Positions 36,101 through 45,404 of a DNA stretch of 64,000 bases are shown in pieces; within the stretch, counting starts at the first letter, position 1; every line of letters begins with the position of its first letter. The position numbers were made by a program, and so were the translations under genes. The notes beneath the pieces are model-generated. The model did not search any database. It was not told the origin of the DNA and saw nothing but the letters and a program-made list of their open reading frames with translations. The stretch is from NCBI GenBank assembly GCA_963705515.1, contig CAVPJV010000009.1, positions 1 through 64,000 on the forward strand, read 5' to 3'. Origin of the DNA: Gaiellasilicea sp963705515. Lineage in GTDB: Bacteria > Actinomycetota > Thermoleophilia > Gaiellales > Gaiellaceae.

Positions 36101-36447
36101 GGCTTCGCTTCCTCAACCAGTATCCGCCAGCCCTGACGAAGGCTCATCGGGGTTTTCACGCATCCACCTCATGAAGACGTCGGGGGTCGTCCGGACGGGC
36201 GCGGCGTGACGCCACCGCGATCTTGCCGGTGGCGGCGGCTGCGAGAAGCTGCGGGTGCGGCTGGCGCCGGCGTCGCCATTCGGTAGCTACTCGGAACGTC
36301 CGACGTGCTGGTGCTGGACATCCCGCTGGGCGATCACCACGAGCGCTACTCCGATCGCGATCAGCGGGATTTAGAGCCGCAATTCTGACTCCGCGGTCAG
36401 GGGTCATTCGTGAACACTCGCCCATGCAAGCGTCACGCGGCTGGAAG
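36101..36447. other. Intergenic stretch with a gene fragment and a repeat
   Basis: No intact gene. On the minus strand near 36,290-36,372 a short hydrophobic fragment (IPLIAIGVALVVIAQ, RDVQHQ) begins right after a stop codon and looks like the end of a lost membrane protein. A copy of the 25-bp repeat also found twice in the integrative element lies at 36,403-36,427. Confidence 0.45.
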
Positions 36448-36844
36448 CTAGCTGTCCCCGTGGAAGACCGCTTCGACGTTGTTCCCGTCTGGATCAATGA
36501 CGAACGCTGCGTAATACCCGGCGTGGTAATGCGGGCGAAGACCCGGCGCGCCGTTGTCCCGGCCGCCGGCTTCGACAGCGGCGCGGTGGAACTTGTCAAC
36601 GGTAGCTCGGTCGGCTGCGGCGAAGGCCACATGAACGGGAGCGGCCGGGGGTTCCCCTTCCCCGATCCAGAAATCTCCACCGCCCTCGATCGCGAATCCA
36701 GGCCCCTGCGAGCTCTCCACTACCCTTCACTCCGAACGGCTCGAGGGCCTGCTCGTAGAAGGTGCGGCTGCGCCTCACGTCACGTACTCGCAGGGCCAAG
36801 TGGTCGATGAGGGGAAGCGTCACGGGTAGCGACACGCTCTTCAT
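36448..36844 (-). CDS. VOC-family (glyoxalase/bleomycin-resistance-like) protein, one frameshift
   Basis: ATG 36844: MKSVSLPVTLPLIDHLALRV, RDVRRSRTFYEQALEPFGV, then after one extra G near 36,735 the frame continues VESSQGPGFAIEGGGDFWIG and ends AAFVIDPDGNNVEAVFHGDS. The paired beta-alpha-beta-beta-beta units and the metal-binding His/Glu positions (IDHLAL and NNVEAV) are those of VOC metalloenzymes. About 131 residues when corrected. Function within the superfamily is open (isomerase, dioxygenase, glutathione transferase or drug binding). Confidence 0.8.
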
Positions 36845-36950
36845 CTTAGAGCGCGATCTTCGGAGACCCTTCCTGAACGCTGGGGCAGTCGACTCCTCGC
36901 AGTGGCTGAGAGCGCGGAACCGCAAAGCGAAGCGGCGCCGGCCGCCCGGC

Positions 36951-37214
36951 TCACCCGCCGCTGATGGCGGCGATCACGTCGACCCGGGAGCGCGGCTCGA
37001 GTGCAGTGTCGAGCGTCGCGCGCTCCCGGTCGACGTAGACGTGAATGTGCCGGCGCAGCTCCGGGCCGGGCTCGCACAGGCGGTCGCGCAGGCCGGGCCA
37101 CCGCTCCTCGAGGCAATCGAGCGCCGCGTCGACGGTGTCGGCGTCGAGCTCGAGGTGGCGCGGAAGCCCCGCGAAGAGCGGCCGCAGCGTCGAAGGCAGA
37201 TAGAGCTCGGCCAT
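36951..37214 (-). CDS. MoaD/ThiS-like small ubiquitin-fold protein
   Basis: Intact 87-residue protein from ATG 37214 ending in ...DVIAAISGG. The C-terminal Gly-Gly is the site that is adenylated and thiocarboxylated in MoaD/ThiS sulfur carriers. The rest (MAELYLPSTLRPLFAGLPRH, RRHIHVYVDRERATLDTALE) fits the beta-grasp fold. The gene starts two bases after the stop of a beta-propeller gene, so the two are co-translated. No molybdopterin or thiamine genes are nearby, so its partner pathway is unknown. Confidence 0.82.
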   Translation of the reverse strand: MAELYLPSTLRPLFAGLPRHLELDADTVDAALDCLEERWPGLRDRLCEPGPELRRHIHVYVDRERATLDTALEPRSRVDVIAAISGG

Positions 37215-37216
37215 GG

Positions 37217-38293
37217 CTAGTCGACGATCGCGACCTCGACCGACGCGATGCCCGGCAGGTAGCTCGCAACCTCGTGCCAGCTCTCGCCTTCGTCGGCGCT
37301 GGCGAACACCTGGCCCGTGCTCGTGCCGAAGTACACGCCCGGCACCTCGTACGTGTCCATCGTCATCCCTTCGCGCAGGACGCCCACGTGCGCGTCGTGC
37401 CGCGGCAGCCCGTCGGCGAGCCTCTCCCACGTCGAGCCCGCGTCATCGGTGCGCCAGACGGCGGCGGCCCCGTCGGGCATGCAGCGCGCGTGGCCGGGAT
37501 CGAGCGGGATCACGTAGAACGTGTCGCGATCGTGCGGGTGCGCGGCCGCCGCGAAGCCGAACTCGGTCGGCAGGCCATCCGTGATCTCCGTCCAGGTCAG
37601 GCCCGCGTCGTCACTCCGGTGCATCCCGACGTGGTTCTGCTGGTACAGCCGGTCCGTGTCGGTCGGCGACATCACGAGCTTGTGGACGCAGTAGCCGACC
37701 TCGGGGTTCTCGAGCGGCCAGTCGGCCCGCAATCCGTGGTTCCGCGGCGTCCACGCGATGCCGTCGTCGGTCGTCTCGAAGATGCCGACGCCTTGGACGA
37801 TCGCCCAGTAGCGGGCGGGGTCCTCGGGGTGGGGGAGGATCGCGGGGATGCCGAGATGCCCCGGCGGCTGGTTGGCAGGATCGTTCCATCCCTCGCTGCC
37901 GGGCTGGCCTGCGAGCGTGCTCAGGAGCCTCCACGTCTGGCCGCCGTCACGGCTCTCGAAGATTCCGGGCATCTCCGCGCCGGCGAAGAGCCGCCCGTGG
38001 GCGGCGGTCAGGCCCGAGACCTTCGAGAGCTTGAGCCCGGTCTCGCCGTACTCGAGGCCCTCGCTCGACTGCGTCCACGTTTCGCCGAGATCGGGGCTGC
38101 GCCAGATACTGGCACCGTGCCACTCGCTCGCCCCGGCGGCGTAGATCGCGCCGGTATCGGCGTCGTGGACGGCGTGGTAGATCGGCCACCCTTCGCAGAA
38201 CGGGCCACGCAGCTCCCACTCGAGCCGCCGTTCGTCGCTCTCGAGGATGAAGCAGCCCTTGCGGGTCCCGACGATCACGAGCGTTTTCGACAT
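37217..38293 (-). CDS. Beta-propeller protein with Asp-box (BNR) repeats
   Basis: 358 residues from ATG 38293, directly behind GGAGGTGAG, which selects this start over the longer frame. Six Asp boxes of the S.D.G.TW type are visible: SPDLGETW, SRDGGQTW, TTDDGIAW, SDDAGLTW, TDDAGSTW and SADEGESW, spaced as blades of a sialidase/sortilin-like propeller. No signal peptide, so probably cytoplasmic. The sialidase arginine triad is not evident, so I do not call it an enzyme. Upstream partner of the MoaD-like gene. Confidence 0.85.
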   Translation of the reverse strand: MSKTLVIVGTRKGCFILESDERRLEWELRGPFCEGWPIYHAVHDADTGAIYAAGASEWHGASIWRSPDLGETWTQSSEGLEYGETGLKLSKVSGLTAAHGRLFAGAEMPGIFESRDGGQTWRLLSTLAGQPGSEGWNDPANQPPGHLGIPAILPHPEDPARYWAIVQGVGIFETTDDGIAWTPRNHGLRADWPLENPEVGYCVHKLVMSPTDTDRLYQQNHVGMHRSDDAGLTWTEITDGLPTEFGFAAAAHPHDRDTFYVIPLDPGHARCMPDGAAAVWRTDDAGSTWERLADGLPRHDAHVGVLREGMTMDTYEVPGVYFGTSTGQVFASADEGESWHEVASYLPGIASVEVAIVD

Positions 38294-38408
38294 GAACTCA
38301 CCTCCGGTATACGCGGACGCCAATCACGGTGGTAGACGGCACTGCGATCCGAAACTCATCGGTACGACGAACGGCCCGCGCGCGAATCGACATCGGCCGA
38401 GCGGCTGG

Positions 38409-39581
38409 TCAGCTGACGACGTCGACGAACTCGCCCGTCGTCTCGTCCTTGAGGATCAGCTTCGAGCGGCCGTCCGGCATCTTCTCCTCCTTGATCACCG
38501 TCTTGCCGTCGTGCTCGCGGCGGGTGCGTTCGATTCGAGGCACGCCGGCGCCGCGCCAGTCCTCGAGCTGCACCGGCTCCCACTGCCGCGACTCGGCCGA
38601 GCGGTAGCAGGCGTCGATGATCGCGTTGACGACGTAGCCGTCGTAGAAGGTCTCCCGCGGCGCGCGGCCCTCGTCGAGCGCGTCGAACATGTCCGTGAAC
38701 ATGTCGACGTAGCCGAGCTCGGCGACCTCGTCGCCGACGGGGAAGAGCCAGCCGCTCGCGCTCTCCGCCTTCTCGGCGACGTAGCCCTCGCCGGCGCCCG
38801 ACGTGAAGATCTCGAAGCCGGTGCGGAGGAAATGGTTCGTCCAGATCGTCCCTTCCGTGCCGGCGACCTCGTCGCGCAGGTCCATGCCGCCGCGGAACGT
38901 CCAGCTGACCTCGAACTGCCCCATCGCGCCGCTCTCGAAGCGGATCAGCGCGATCGCGTTGTCCTCGGCCTCGATCGGGTGGACGAGCGTGTCCGTCCAG
39001 CACATCACCTCGACGGGCCGGTTCTCCTTGCCCATGTACGAGCGGATGATCTCGATGCAGTGGCAGCCGAGGTCGACGATCGGACCGCCGCCCGCCTGCG
39101 CCGCGTCCCAGAACCACGCGCTGTGCGGCCCGGGGTGCGTCTCGCGCGAGCGCGCCCAGAGCACGTCGCCGATCTGGCCCGCCTGCACGGACGCGACCGC
39201 CTTCAGCGTCTTCGGCGTGTAGACGAGATCCTCGAGGTAGCCGCCGAACACGCCGGCGCGCTCGATCGTGTCGAGCATCCGCTTCGCCTCGTCGGCCGTG
39301 CGGGCGAGCGGCTTCGTGCAGAGGACGGCCTTGCCGTGCTTCGCGCAGAGCTCCACGGCCTCCTCGTGCAGCTGGTTCGGCAGCCCGATCACGACCGTGT
39401 CCGTCTCGGGATGCGCGATTGCGTGCTCGAGGTCGGTCGTCCATTCCGGCACGCCGTTGTCGGCGCAGAAGGCCTGCGCCCGCTCCTCGGAGCGGGAGTA
39501 GACGACGTGGACCCGGTCGCGGTTACGCTGCCCGTGCAGCGTTCTCGTGTAGAAGAGACCGATGAGACCCGTACCGAGCAT
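38409..39581 (-). CDS. Gfo/Idh/MocA-family oxidoreductase, second copy
   Basis: Intact 390-residue protein from ATG 39581 (GTG 39587 is an equally possible start). MLGTGLIGLFYTRTLHG is the nucleotide-binding start; AVLCTKPLARTADE carries a Thr-Lys-Pro variant of the EKP motif; AGGGPIVDLGCHCIEIIRSY has the catalytic Asp/His region. Its last 24 codons are duplicated at 34,731-34,806. Divergent from the SIS-domain gene, with start codons about 50 bases apart. Confidence 0.9.
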   Translation of the reverse strand: MLGTGLIGLFYTRTLHGQRNRDRVHVVYSRSEERAQAFCADNGVPEWTTDLEHAIAHPETDTVVIGLPNQLHEEAVELCAKHGKAVLCTKPLARTADEAKRMLDTIERAGVFGGYLEDLVYTPKTLKAVASVQAGQIGDVLWARSRETHPGPHSAWFWDAAQAGGGPIVDLGCHCIEIIRSYMGKENRPVEVMCWTDTLVHPIEAEDNAIALIRFESGAMGQFEVSWTFRGGMDLRDEVAGTEGTIWTNHFLRTGFEIFTSGAGEGYVAEKAESASGWLFPVGDEVAELGYVDMFTDMFDALDEGRAPRETFYDGYVVNAIIDACYRSAESRQWEPVQLEDWRGAGVPRIERTRREHDGKTVIKEEKMPDGRSKLILKDETTGEFVDVVS

Positions 39582-39632
39582 GCTCACCCTGTGGCCGACC
39601 ACCGTGCAGCTTCCTCCCCGTTCGACGACGAC

Positions 39633-40424
39633 GTGAGCACGGAGCCTACGCGGTACCTCGCAGCCGCCAAAGACCTGCTGGAGCGGCTGGAGAGCCAGAG
39701 CACAGCCGTCGCCGAGGTCTCCCGGCTCTGCGCAGACGCGATCGCGAGCGGCGGTCTCGTCCACCTCTTCGGCACCGGCCACTCGCGGATCCCGGTCGAG
39801 GAGATGTTCCCGCGCTACGGCTCCTATCCCGGCTTCCACCCGATCGTCGAGCTCTCGATGACCTTCCACACACAGGTCGTCGGCGCCAACGGCCAGCGCC
39901 AGGCGATGTTCATCGAGCGGGTCGAGGGGCTGGCCGAGGCGATCCTCGCCAACTTCGAGCTCGGGCCACCCGACATGATGATCGTCTTCAGCGCCGGCGG
40001 CGGCACGGCCGTCCCGATCGAGATCGCCCAGGGAGCGAAGGCACGAGGCCTGACGGTCGTCGCGGTCACCTCGCTCGCGCAGGCCGAGGTGGGGGAGGGC
40101 CCCCGCCTCCGTGACCATGCGGACGTCGTCCTCGACCTCTGCACACCGGTGGGAGATGCGCTCGTCGAGCTCGACGGGCTCGACACGCCGGTCGGCCCCG
40201 GGTCGACGATCGCAGCCGTCGCGCTCGTGAACGAGATCAAGGTGCAGACCGCGGCGCTGCTGCTGGAACGCGGCGCGCTCCCGCCGGTCCTGACGAGTCC
40301 GGCGCTCGTCGGCGCCGAGGAGTCGAAGCGGCTCTTCGACGCCGCCTACGCCGAGCACGCCCGCCGCGCGGGCGCAGCGCTACGCGTGTCCGGCGGGGCT
40401 GCCGGCGGCGAGCCAGCGGGGTAG
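39633..40424 (+). CDS. SIS-domain sugar-phosphate-binding protein (UPF0309-like)
   Basis: 263 residues from GTG 39633; an in-frame GTG at 39591 would add 14 residues. SIS signatures: ASGGLVHLFGTGHSRIPVEE, and MMIVFSAGGGTAVPIEIAQG with VVAVTS. The fold binds phosphorylated sugars, as isomerases or regulators. It ends overlapping the convergent ROK repressor gene by 45 bases. Likely works with the Gfo/Idh enzyme in amino- or keto-sugar metabolism. Confidence 0.88.
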   Translation: MSTEPTRYLAAAKDLLERLESQSTAVAEVSRLCADAIASGGLVHLFGTGHSRIPVEEMFPRYGSYPGFHPIVELSMTFHTQVVGANGQRQAMFIERVEGLAEAILANFELGPPDMMIVFSAGGGTAVPIEIAQGAKARGLTVVAVTSLAQAEVGEGPRLRDHADVVLDLCTPVGDALVELDGLDTPVGPGSTIAAVALVNEIKVQTAALLLERGALPPVLTSPALVGAEESKRLFDAAYAEHARRAGAALRVSGGAAGGEPAG

Positions 40425-41645
40425 GTACTCGCGGGCGAAGAGCTCGTTCGCGGCCATTGTCGCGGCGCCGATCACGCCCGCGCGGTCGTCGAGGGCCGAG
40501 CGCCGGACGGTCAGGTCGCGCGTCGCGAGCGGCAGTGAGCGCCGGTAGATCGCCTGCCGGATCGTTGCCAGCAACAGGTCGCCCGCGCCGGCGACGCCGC
40601 CGCCGATCACGATCAGGGAGGGATTGAAGAAGTTGACGATCCCGGTCAGCATCTGCCCGATCAGGCGTCCCGCCTCCGTGATCAGCTCGATGCTGACGGG
40701 GTCGCCGTGCTTCGAGGCGACGGCGACGTCGGCGGCGTCGAGGAACCCCTTCTCGTCGAGCAGCCCGCGCAGGATCTCGCTTCGGCCTTCGCGAGCCGCG
40801 GCTTCGGCGTCGCGCGCGAGCGCGGCTCCGCCGGCGAATGCCTCGAGGCAGCCGCTCATGCCGCAGCGGCAGGTGACCTCGCGGCCGGCCTGGACGTGGA
40901 TGTGGCCGACGTCGCCGGCCGAGCCCTTGGCGCCCCGGTGGATCCGGCCGTCGACCACGATCCCGGCGCCGATCCCGGTGCCGATCTTGACGAAGACGAA
41001 GTCGTCGGCGCCGCGGCCGCAGCCCGCAGTCAGCTCGCCGAGCGCCATCACGTTGACGTCGTTGTCGACCCAGACCGGCACGCCCCGCTCGGCGAAACGC
41101 TCGCGCACGGCGTAGCCGTCCCAGCCCGGCATGATCGGCGGCGAGACCGGCCGGCCCGACTCGAACTCGACCGGCCCGGGGACGCCGATGCCGATCCCCC
41201 AGAGCGAGCCGGTGACGTCGGCCTCGGCCTCGATCTCGTCGAAGAGCTCCTCGACGCGCGCGAGCACCGCGTCGGGGCCGGCGGAGATGTCCGACGCCTC
41301 TTGCCGGTGCACGACGATCTCGCCGGCGAGGTCGGCGAGCGCGACGTCCGTGCTCGTCGCGCCGAGGTCCGCGACGAGCAGGTAGCCCGCATCGGCGCGG
41401 AAGCGGAGCAGCCGGGGCGCCCGGCCGCCCGTCGAGACACCGATGCGATCCTCTACCAGCAGCCCGTAGTCGAGCAGCGCGTCGACCCGCTGCGTCAGGA
41501 CGGAGCGCCCGAGTCCGGTCGCCTGCGCGAGCTCGGCGCGCGACGACGCGCCGTGCGCGCGCACGTGGTCGAGGACGGCGACGAGGCCGTCGGGCTCGAT
41601 GGCGATGCGGGCCTGCGTGGCCACTTCGGCTCCGAGTGTAGGCAC
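40380..41645 (-). CDS. ROK-family transcriptional repressor
   Basis: Intact 421-residue protein from GTG 41645. An N-terminal winged HTH (SSRAELAQATGLGRSVLTQR, VDALLDYGLLVED) precedes a ROK sugar-binding domain with ADLGATSTDVALADLAG, KIGTGIGAGIVVDG and the zinc motif CRCGMSGCLEAF. It faces the sugar ABC transporter genes across a 143-base gap and is the likely sugar-responsive repressor of that operon and of itself. Confidence 0.9.
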   Translation of the reverse strand: MPTLGAEVATQARIAIEPDGLVAVLDHVRAHGASSRAELAQATGLGRSVLTQRVDALLDYGLLVEDRIGVSTGGRAPRLLRFRADAGYLLVADLGATSTDVALADLAGEIVVHRQEASDISAGPDAVLARVEELFDEIEAEADVTGSLWGIGIGVPGPVEFESGRPVSPPIMPGWDGYAVRERFAERGVPVWVDNDVNVMALGELTAGCGRGADDFVFVKIGTGIGAGIVVDGRIHRGAKGSAGDVGHIHVQAGREVTCRCGMSGCLEAFAGGAALARDAEAAAREGRSEILRGLLDEKGFLDAADVAVASKHGDPVSIELITEAGRLIGQMLTGIVNFFNPSLIVIGGGVAGAGDLLLATIRQAIYRRSLPLATRDLTVRRSALDDRAGVIGAATMAANELFAREYLPRWLAAGSPAGHA

Positions 41646-41671
41646 ATCTGTAGCAATCGACAAGACTTCTC

Positions 41672-41700
41672 TTGAATTCCGACAAAAGACGCTGTAGGGT
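41672..41700 (+). promoter_or_regulatory. Promoter of the sugar ABC transporter operon
   Basis: TTGAAT (41672-41677), a 17-base spacer, then TAGGGT (41695-41700), in the gap between the divergent ROK gene and the binding-protein gene. The ATG is 89 bases beyond, behind GAGAGGGAGGAA, leaving a leader long enough for regulation. Prediction from sequence only. Confidence 0.5.
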
Positions 41701-41788
41701 CGCCCGCGATGGCACGAGCGCCGATTGTTCGACGCGTCTCGAGGGTCGTAGACTCGTCCCTGGAGTCTCCAGGAGAGGGAGGAATCGC

Positions 41789-42850
41789 ATGACGCAAGGC
41801 AGGGTTCGCGGCCGCGTAGGCGCGCCGCTCGCAGCACTCCTGATCGTGACGCTCGTCGCGGTCATGGGGATCGTGGGTACAGCCAGCGCCAAGCCGGTGG
41901 GCGGGGAGAAGTGGGTGCTCGGCGTGAGCAACACGCTCGTCGGCAACGGCTGGCGTGAGGAGATGATCTGCGCGGTCAAGGCCCAGGCGCTCTCGAGCGG
42001 CAAGGTCTCGAAGGTGATCGTCGCCAACCGCAACGGCGGCCCGGCGGAGCAGATCGCCGACATCCGCAACCTGATCTCGGCCGGCGCGAACGCGATCATC
42101 ATCAACCCGTCGAGCGCGAGCGCGCTCAACGCGGTCGTCGCGCAGGCGGCCGCACGCGGGGTGAAGGTCGTGTCCGTCGACCAGCGGATCACGGCGCCGC
42201 AGGCCTACAACGTGACGAACGACCAGGTCGCGTACGGCCGCCTCGGCGCCCTGTGGCTGTTCAAGAAGCTCGGCGGGAAGGGCAACGTCGTCGAGATGCG
42301 TGGCATCGCCGGCGTCCCGGCCGACACCGACCGGCACACGGGCTTCCAGCAGGCGCTGAAGAAGTATCCGGGGATCAAGGTCGTCAAGCAGACGTTTACC
42401 CAGTGGTCGTTCGCACCGGGTGGCAAGCAGATGCTCGACATCCTCAACTCCGGCGTGAAGGTCGACGGCGTCTGGACGTCCGGGATCGACTACACGATCG
42501 TGAATGCGTTCAAGACGGCCGGCAAGCCGTACGTGCCGGTGGTCGGCGCCGACAACAACGAGTTCCTCAAGCAGCTGATCAACCTGAACCCGAAGTTCCA
42601 GGGCTCGGCTGTGACGAACCCGGCGACGATCGGCGGCGTCGGTGCCGCGGTCGCGATCAAGGTTCTCGGTGGCGGCACCGTCAAGAAGTGGACGAAGCTG
42701 ACGCCCGAGGTCTGGGACATGAAGACCTCTGCGCAGACGATCAAGTCGTACTACTCGCCGAAGCGGCCGCCGACGTACAGCTCGCAGCTGTTCATCAAGC
42801 CGTGGACGACGTACACCGCGGCCCAGCTCACGGGCTGCAAGGGGCCGTAG
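41789..42850 (+). CDS. Sugar ABC transporter substrate-binding protein (RbsB/XylF type)
   Basis: Intact 353-residue protein from ATG 41789 with a strong Shine-Dalgarno. Signal peptide over residues 1-35 (PLAALLIVTLVAVMGIVGTA, then SAKP). The mature part follows type-I sugar-binding proteins: WVLGVSNTLVGNGWREEMIC, AIIINPSSASALNAVVAQAA, VVSVDQRITAP, GVKVDGVWTSGIDYTIVNAF. Delivers a sugar to the two permeases. A strong hairpin follows the stop, probably limiting read-through so that this protein is made in excess. Confidence 0.9.
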   Translation: MTQGRVRGRVGAPLAALLIVTLVAVMGIVGTASAKPVGGEKWVLGVSNTLVGNGWREEMICAVKAQALSSGKVSKVIVANRNGGPAEQIADIRNLISAGANAIIINPSSASALNAVVAQAAARGVKVVSVDQRITAPQAYNVTNDQVAYGRLGALWLFKKLGGKGNVVEMRGIAGVPADTDRHTGFQQALKKYPGIKVVKQTFTQWSFAPGGKQMLDILNSGVKVDGVWTSGIDYTIVNAFKTAGKPYVPVVGADNNEFLKQLINLNPKFQGSAVTNPATIGGVGAAVAIKVLGGGTVKKWTKLTPEVWDMKTSAQTIKSYYSPKRPPTYSSQLFIKPWTTYTAAQLTGCKGP

Positions 42851-42863
42851 CTCCTGGGGCGAA

Positions 42864-42897
42864 GAGGGAGGGAGCGCCGTCCGGCGCTCCCTCCCTC
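42864..42897 (+). terminator. Perfect 15-bp stem between binding-protein and ATPase genes
   Basis: The arm GAGGGAGGGAGCGCC (42864-42878) and its exact complement (42883-42897) flank the loop GTCC. There is no T run, and the operon continues 9 bases later, so this looks like an mRNA-stabilising or partial-terminator hairpin that raises the binding protein relative to the other subunits, a common design in ABC operons. Confidence 0.8.
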
Positions 42898-42905
42898 ACC
42901 CACGC

Positions 42906-44391
42906 ATGAGCCTCCTGACCGCACGCGAGGTGTCGAAGCGCTACGGCCCGGTCGTCGCGCTGCGGTCGGCGACGCTGGTCGTCGAGCCGGGGGAGGTGCA
43001 CGCCCTGCTCGGCGCGAACGGCGCCGGCAAGAGCACGCTCGTCAAGGTGCTCACCGGCGTGATCCGGCCGGACGGCGGCACGATCCTCGTCAACGGCCAG
43101 GCGAGCAGCGTCTCCTCGCCGGCGCAGGCGGCGCGGATCGGGCTCGCGCCCGTCTTCCAGGATCCGGCGCTCGTGCCCGACCTGACCGTGGCGCAGAACC
43201 TGCGCCTGACGCGGACACCCGTCGCGGCGGTCCGCCGGCATCTGCAGGAGCTCGACCTCGACATCGACTTCGGCGAGCAGGCGTTCGACGTGCCGCTGCC
43301 GCTGCTGCGGATGCTCGATCTCGCGCGCGCGCTCGCCCGAGACCCTCAGCTCCTGATCCTGGACGAGATCACGGCGGCGCTCCCCGCCGACCTCGCCGAG
43401 CGCGTCTTCGACGTGATGCGCCGCCAGAAGGAGAGCGGCCGCTCGGCGCTCTTCATCACCCACCGGCTCCGTGAGGTGATCGCCCACTGCGACCACGCGA
43501 CCGTGCTGCGCGACGGCGGCGACGTCGGCACGCTGATCCCGCAGGAGGGCGGCGAGGAGAAGATCGTCGAGTTCATGCTCGGCGAGGAGGTCGCGCGCGC
43601 GACCGGCGTCGCCGAGGCGACCCCAGAGCGGGAGCGGATCGAGATTCCCGTCGGCCCGACTGCGCTCGAAGTCCGCGGGCTGCAGGTCGGCGAGACCCTC
43701 ACCGACGTCTCATTCGCGCTCCGGCCGGGCGAGATCCTCGGGATCGCAGCGCTCGAGGCGCAGGGTCAGGACGAGCTCTTCGACGTGCTCTCGGGCCAGC
43801 AGCGGCAGACCGGCGGCGACATCCTCGTCCAGGGGAAGCCACTGCGGGCGCGCCATCCCTACGACGCGATCCGCGCCGGCGTCGTCCTCGTTCCCGCCGA
43901 CCGGCTGCAGGCGCTGCTGCCGCAACGCTCGATTGCGGAGAACATCGCCGTGCCGCGGTTCAAGTGCGCCGCGCCTCTGGGGGCCGATCGGCATGCGCGA
44001 GGAGCGCAAGCGGGTGCAGGGCGCGATCGAGGCGCTCTCGATCGACACGCGTGCCCAGCGGCAGGTGCGCCGTCTCTCCGGCGGCAACCAGCAGAAGGTG
44101 ACGATCGCCCGCTGGCTCGCAAACGGCTTTCAGACGCTGCTCTGCTTCGACCCGACGCGTGGCATCGACGTCGGCACGAAGCGGCAGATCTACGCACTGC
44201 TGCGGCAGCTCGCCGCGGACGGAGCAGCCGTGCTCCTGTTCACGAGCGAGCTGGCCGAGATCCCGCTCGTCTGTGACCGCGCCGTCTGCCTCTACGGCGG
44301 CAAGGTGACCGCCGAGCTCGACGCCACCGGCGCCGACGAGGCGACGCTGCTGCGCGCGATGCACGGCCTCGAGGGCGAGGCAGCTGCATGA
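42906..44391 (+). CDS. Sugar ABC transporter ATP-binding protein (RbsA/MglA type), one frameshift
   Basis: ATG 42906. Two ATPase halves: the first with Walker A LLGANGAGKSTLVKVLTG and Walker B LLILDEITAALPADLAERV; the second with the signature VRRLSGGNQQKVTIARWLAN and LLCFDPTRGIDVGTKRQIY. The first signature region (DVPLPLLRMLDLARALARD) is degenerate, as is usual for one half in this family. About 495 residues. One single-base indel near 43,965 separates the halves (…AVPRFK | LWGPIGMREE…). The stop overlaps the first permease ATG. Confidence 0.88.
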
Positions 44392-45404
44392 GTGCCGTCG
44401 CCGCGGAGCCGACCCGGACGGGCATCCACTGGCGCCGCCTCGCGCGCCGGCATGGCTGGACGGTGGGCGTCTACGTCCTCCTCGTCGCCCTGATCCTCTA
44501 CTGGCGGACGATCCCGGCGGAGTGGGGGACCTTCGACGTCCAGTCGCTCGCGATCGACGCGCTCCCCTTCGCCTTCGCCGCGATGGCGCAGGCGGTCGTG
44601 GTCATCTCCGGCGGGATCGACCTCTCGATCGGCTCGCTGATGGGCCTGATCAACGTGCTCTCGGCGAAGTACATGTTCGATGCGGCGACGGGGCAGGCGG
44701 TCAGCTTCCGCGAGGCGATCGTGCTCTCGTTCGTCCTCATCCTCGGCGGCGCGCTCGCCGGCGTGCTGACCGGGGTGATCATCACGGTGACGAAGGTCGC
44801 CGACATCATCGTCACGCTGGCGATGCTGTTCGTCTGGGGCGGAGCCGCGCTCGCGGTGATGCAGATCCCCGGCGGCGGCGCGCCGCTCGAGTTCACGAAG
44901 CTGGCGATCGGCTACACGCTGACACCCTGGCTCCCGTCCGGGCTCGTCATCCTCGCCGCGGTCGTGCTGATCGTCTGGGTGCCGATCCGCTGGCGCAGGC
45001 CCGGCCTTGCGCTCTACGCGATCGGCTCGAGCCGGAACGCATCCTTCCTCGCCGGGATCTCGGTCGCGCGGACGCGGATCGGCGCCTACGCGCTCGGCTC
45101 GGCCTTCGCGGCGATGGGCGGGCTCGCCTTGACGGCCACGTCCGGCATCGGCGACGCCCTCTCCGGCCAGTACTACACGCTCAACAGCGTCGCCGCGGTC
45201 GTCCTCGGCGGCGTCGCCCTCGTCGGCGGCGTCGGCGGCGTGATCGGCCCGATCGCGGCCGCTTTCGTCCTGACGCTGGTGAAGTCGATCATGATCCTGA
45301 AGGGCGTCGACCAGAACTGGGCGCAGGTGATCCAGGGGACGCTGATCGTCCTCGTCGTCATGATCGGCGGCCTCGCGCTCCGCCAGCGAGGGAAGAACCT
45401 GTGA
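44388..45404 (+). CDS. Sugar ABC transporter permease 1 (RbsC type)
   Basis: Intact 338-residue protein from ATG 44388. About nine membrane helices; AQAVVVISGGIDLSIGSLMG is the RbsC-type motif, followed by VADIIVTLAMLFVWGGAAL and the coupling loop YAIGSSRNASFLAGISVART. Forms one half of the sugar channel. Overlaps both neighbours by four bases. Confidence 0.92.
   Translation: MSAVAAEPTRTGIHWRRLARRHGWTVGVYVLLVALILYWRTIPAEWGTFDVQSLAIDALPFAFAAMAQAVVVISGGIDLSIGSLMGLINVLSAKYMFDAATGQAVSFREAIVLSFVLILGGALAGVLTGVIITVTKVADIIVTLAMLFVWGGAALAVMQIPGGGAPLEFTKLAIGYTLTPWLPSGLVILAAVVLIVWVPIRWRRPGLALYAIGSSRNASFLAGISVARTRIGAYALGSAFAAMGGLALTATSGIGDALSGQYYTLNSVAAVVLGGVALVGGVGGVIGPIAAAFVLTLVKSIMILKGVDQNWAQVIQGTLIVLVVMIGGLALRQRGKNL

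Noticed and set aside
37217..38293. Sialidase call for the Asp-box protein
   Set aside because: Asp boxes are structural and the catalytic Arg triad and Tyr/Glu pair of sialidases are not evident.
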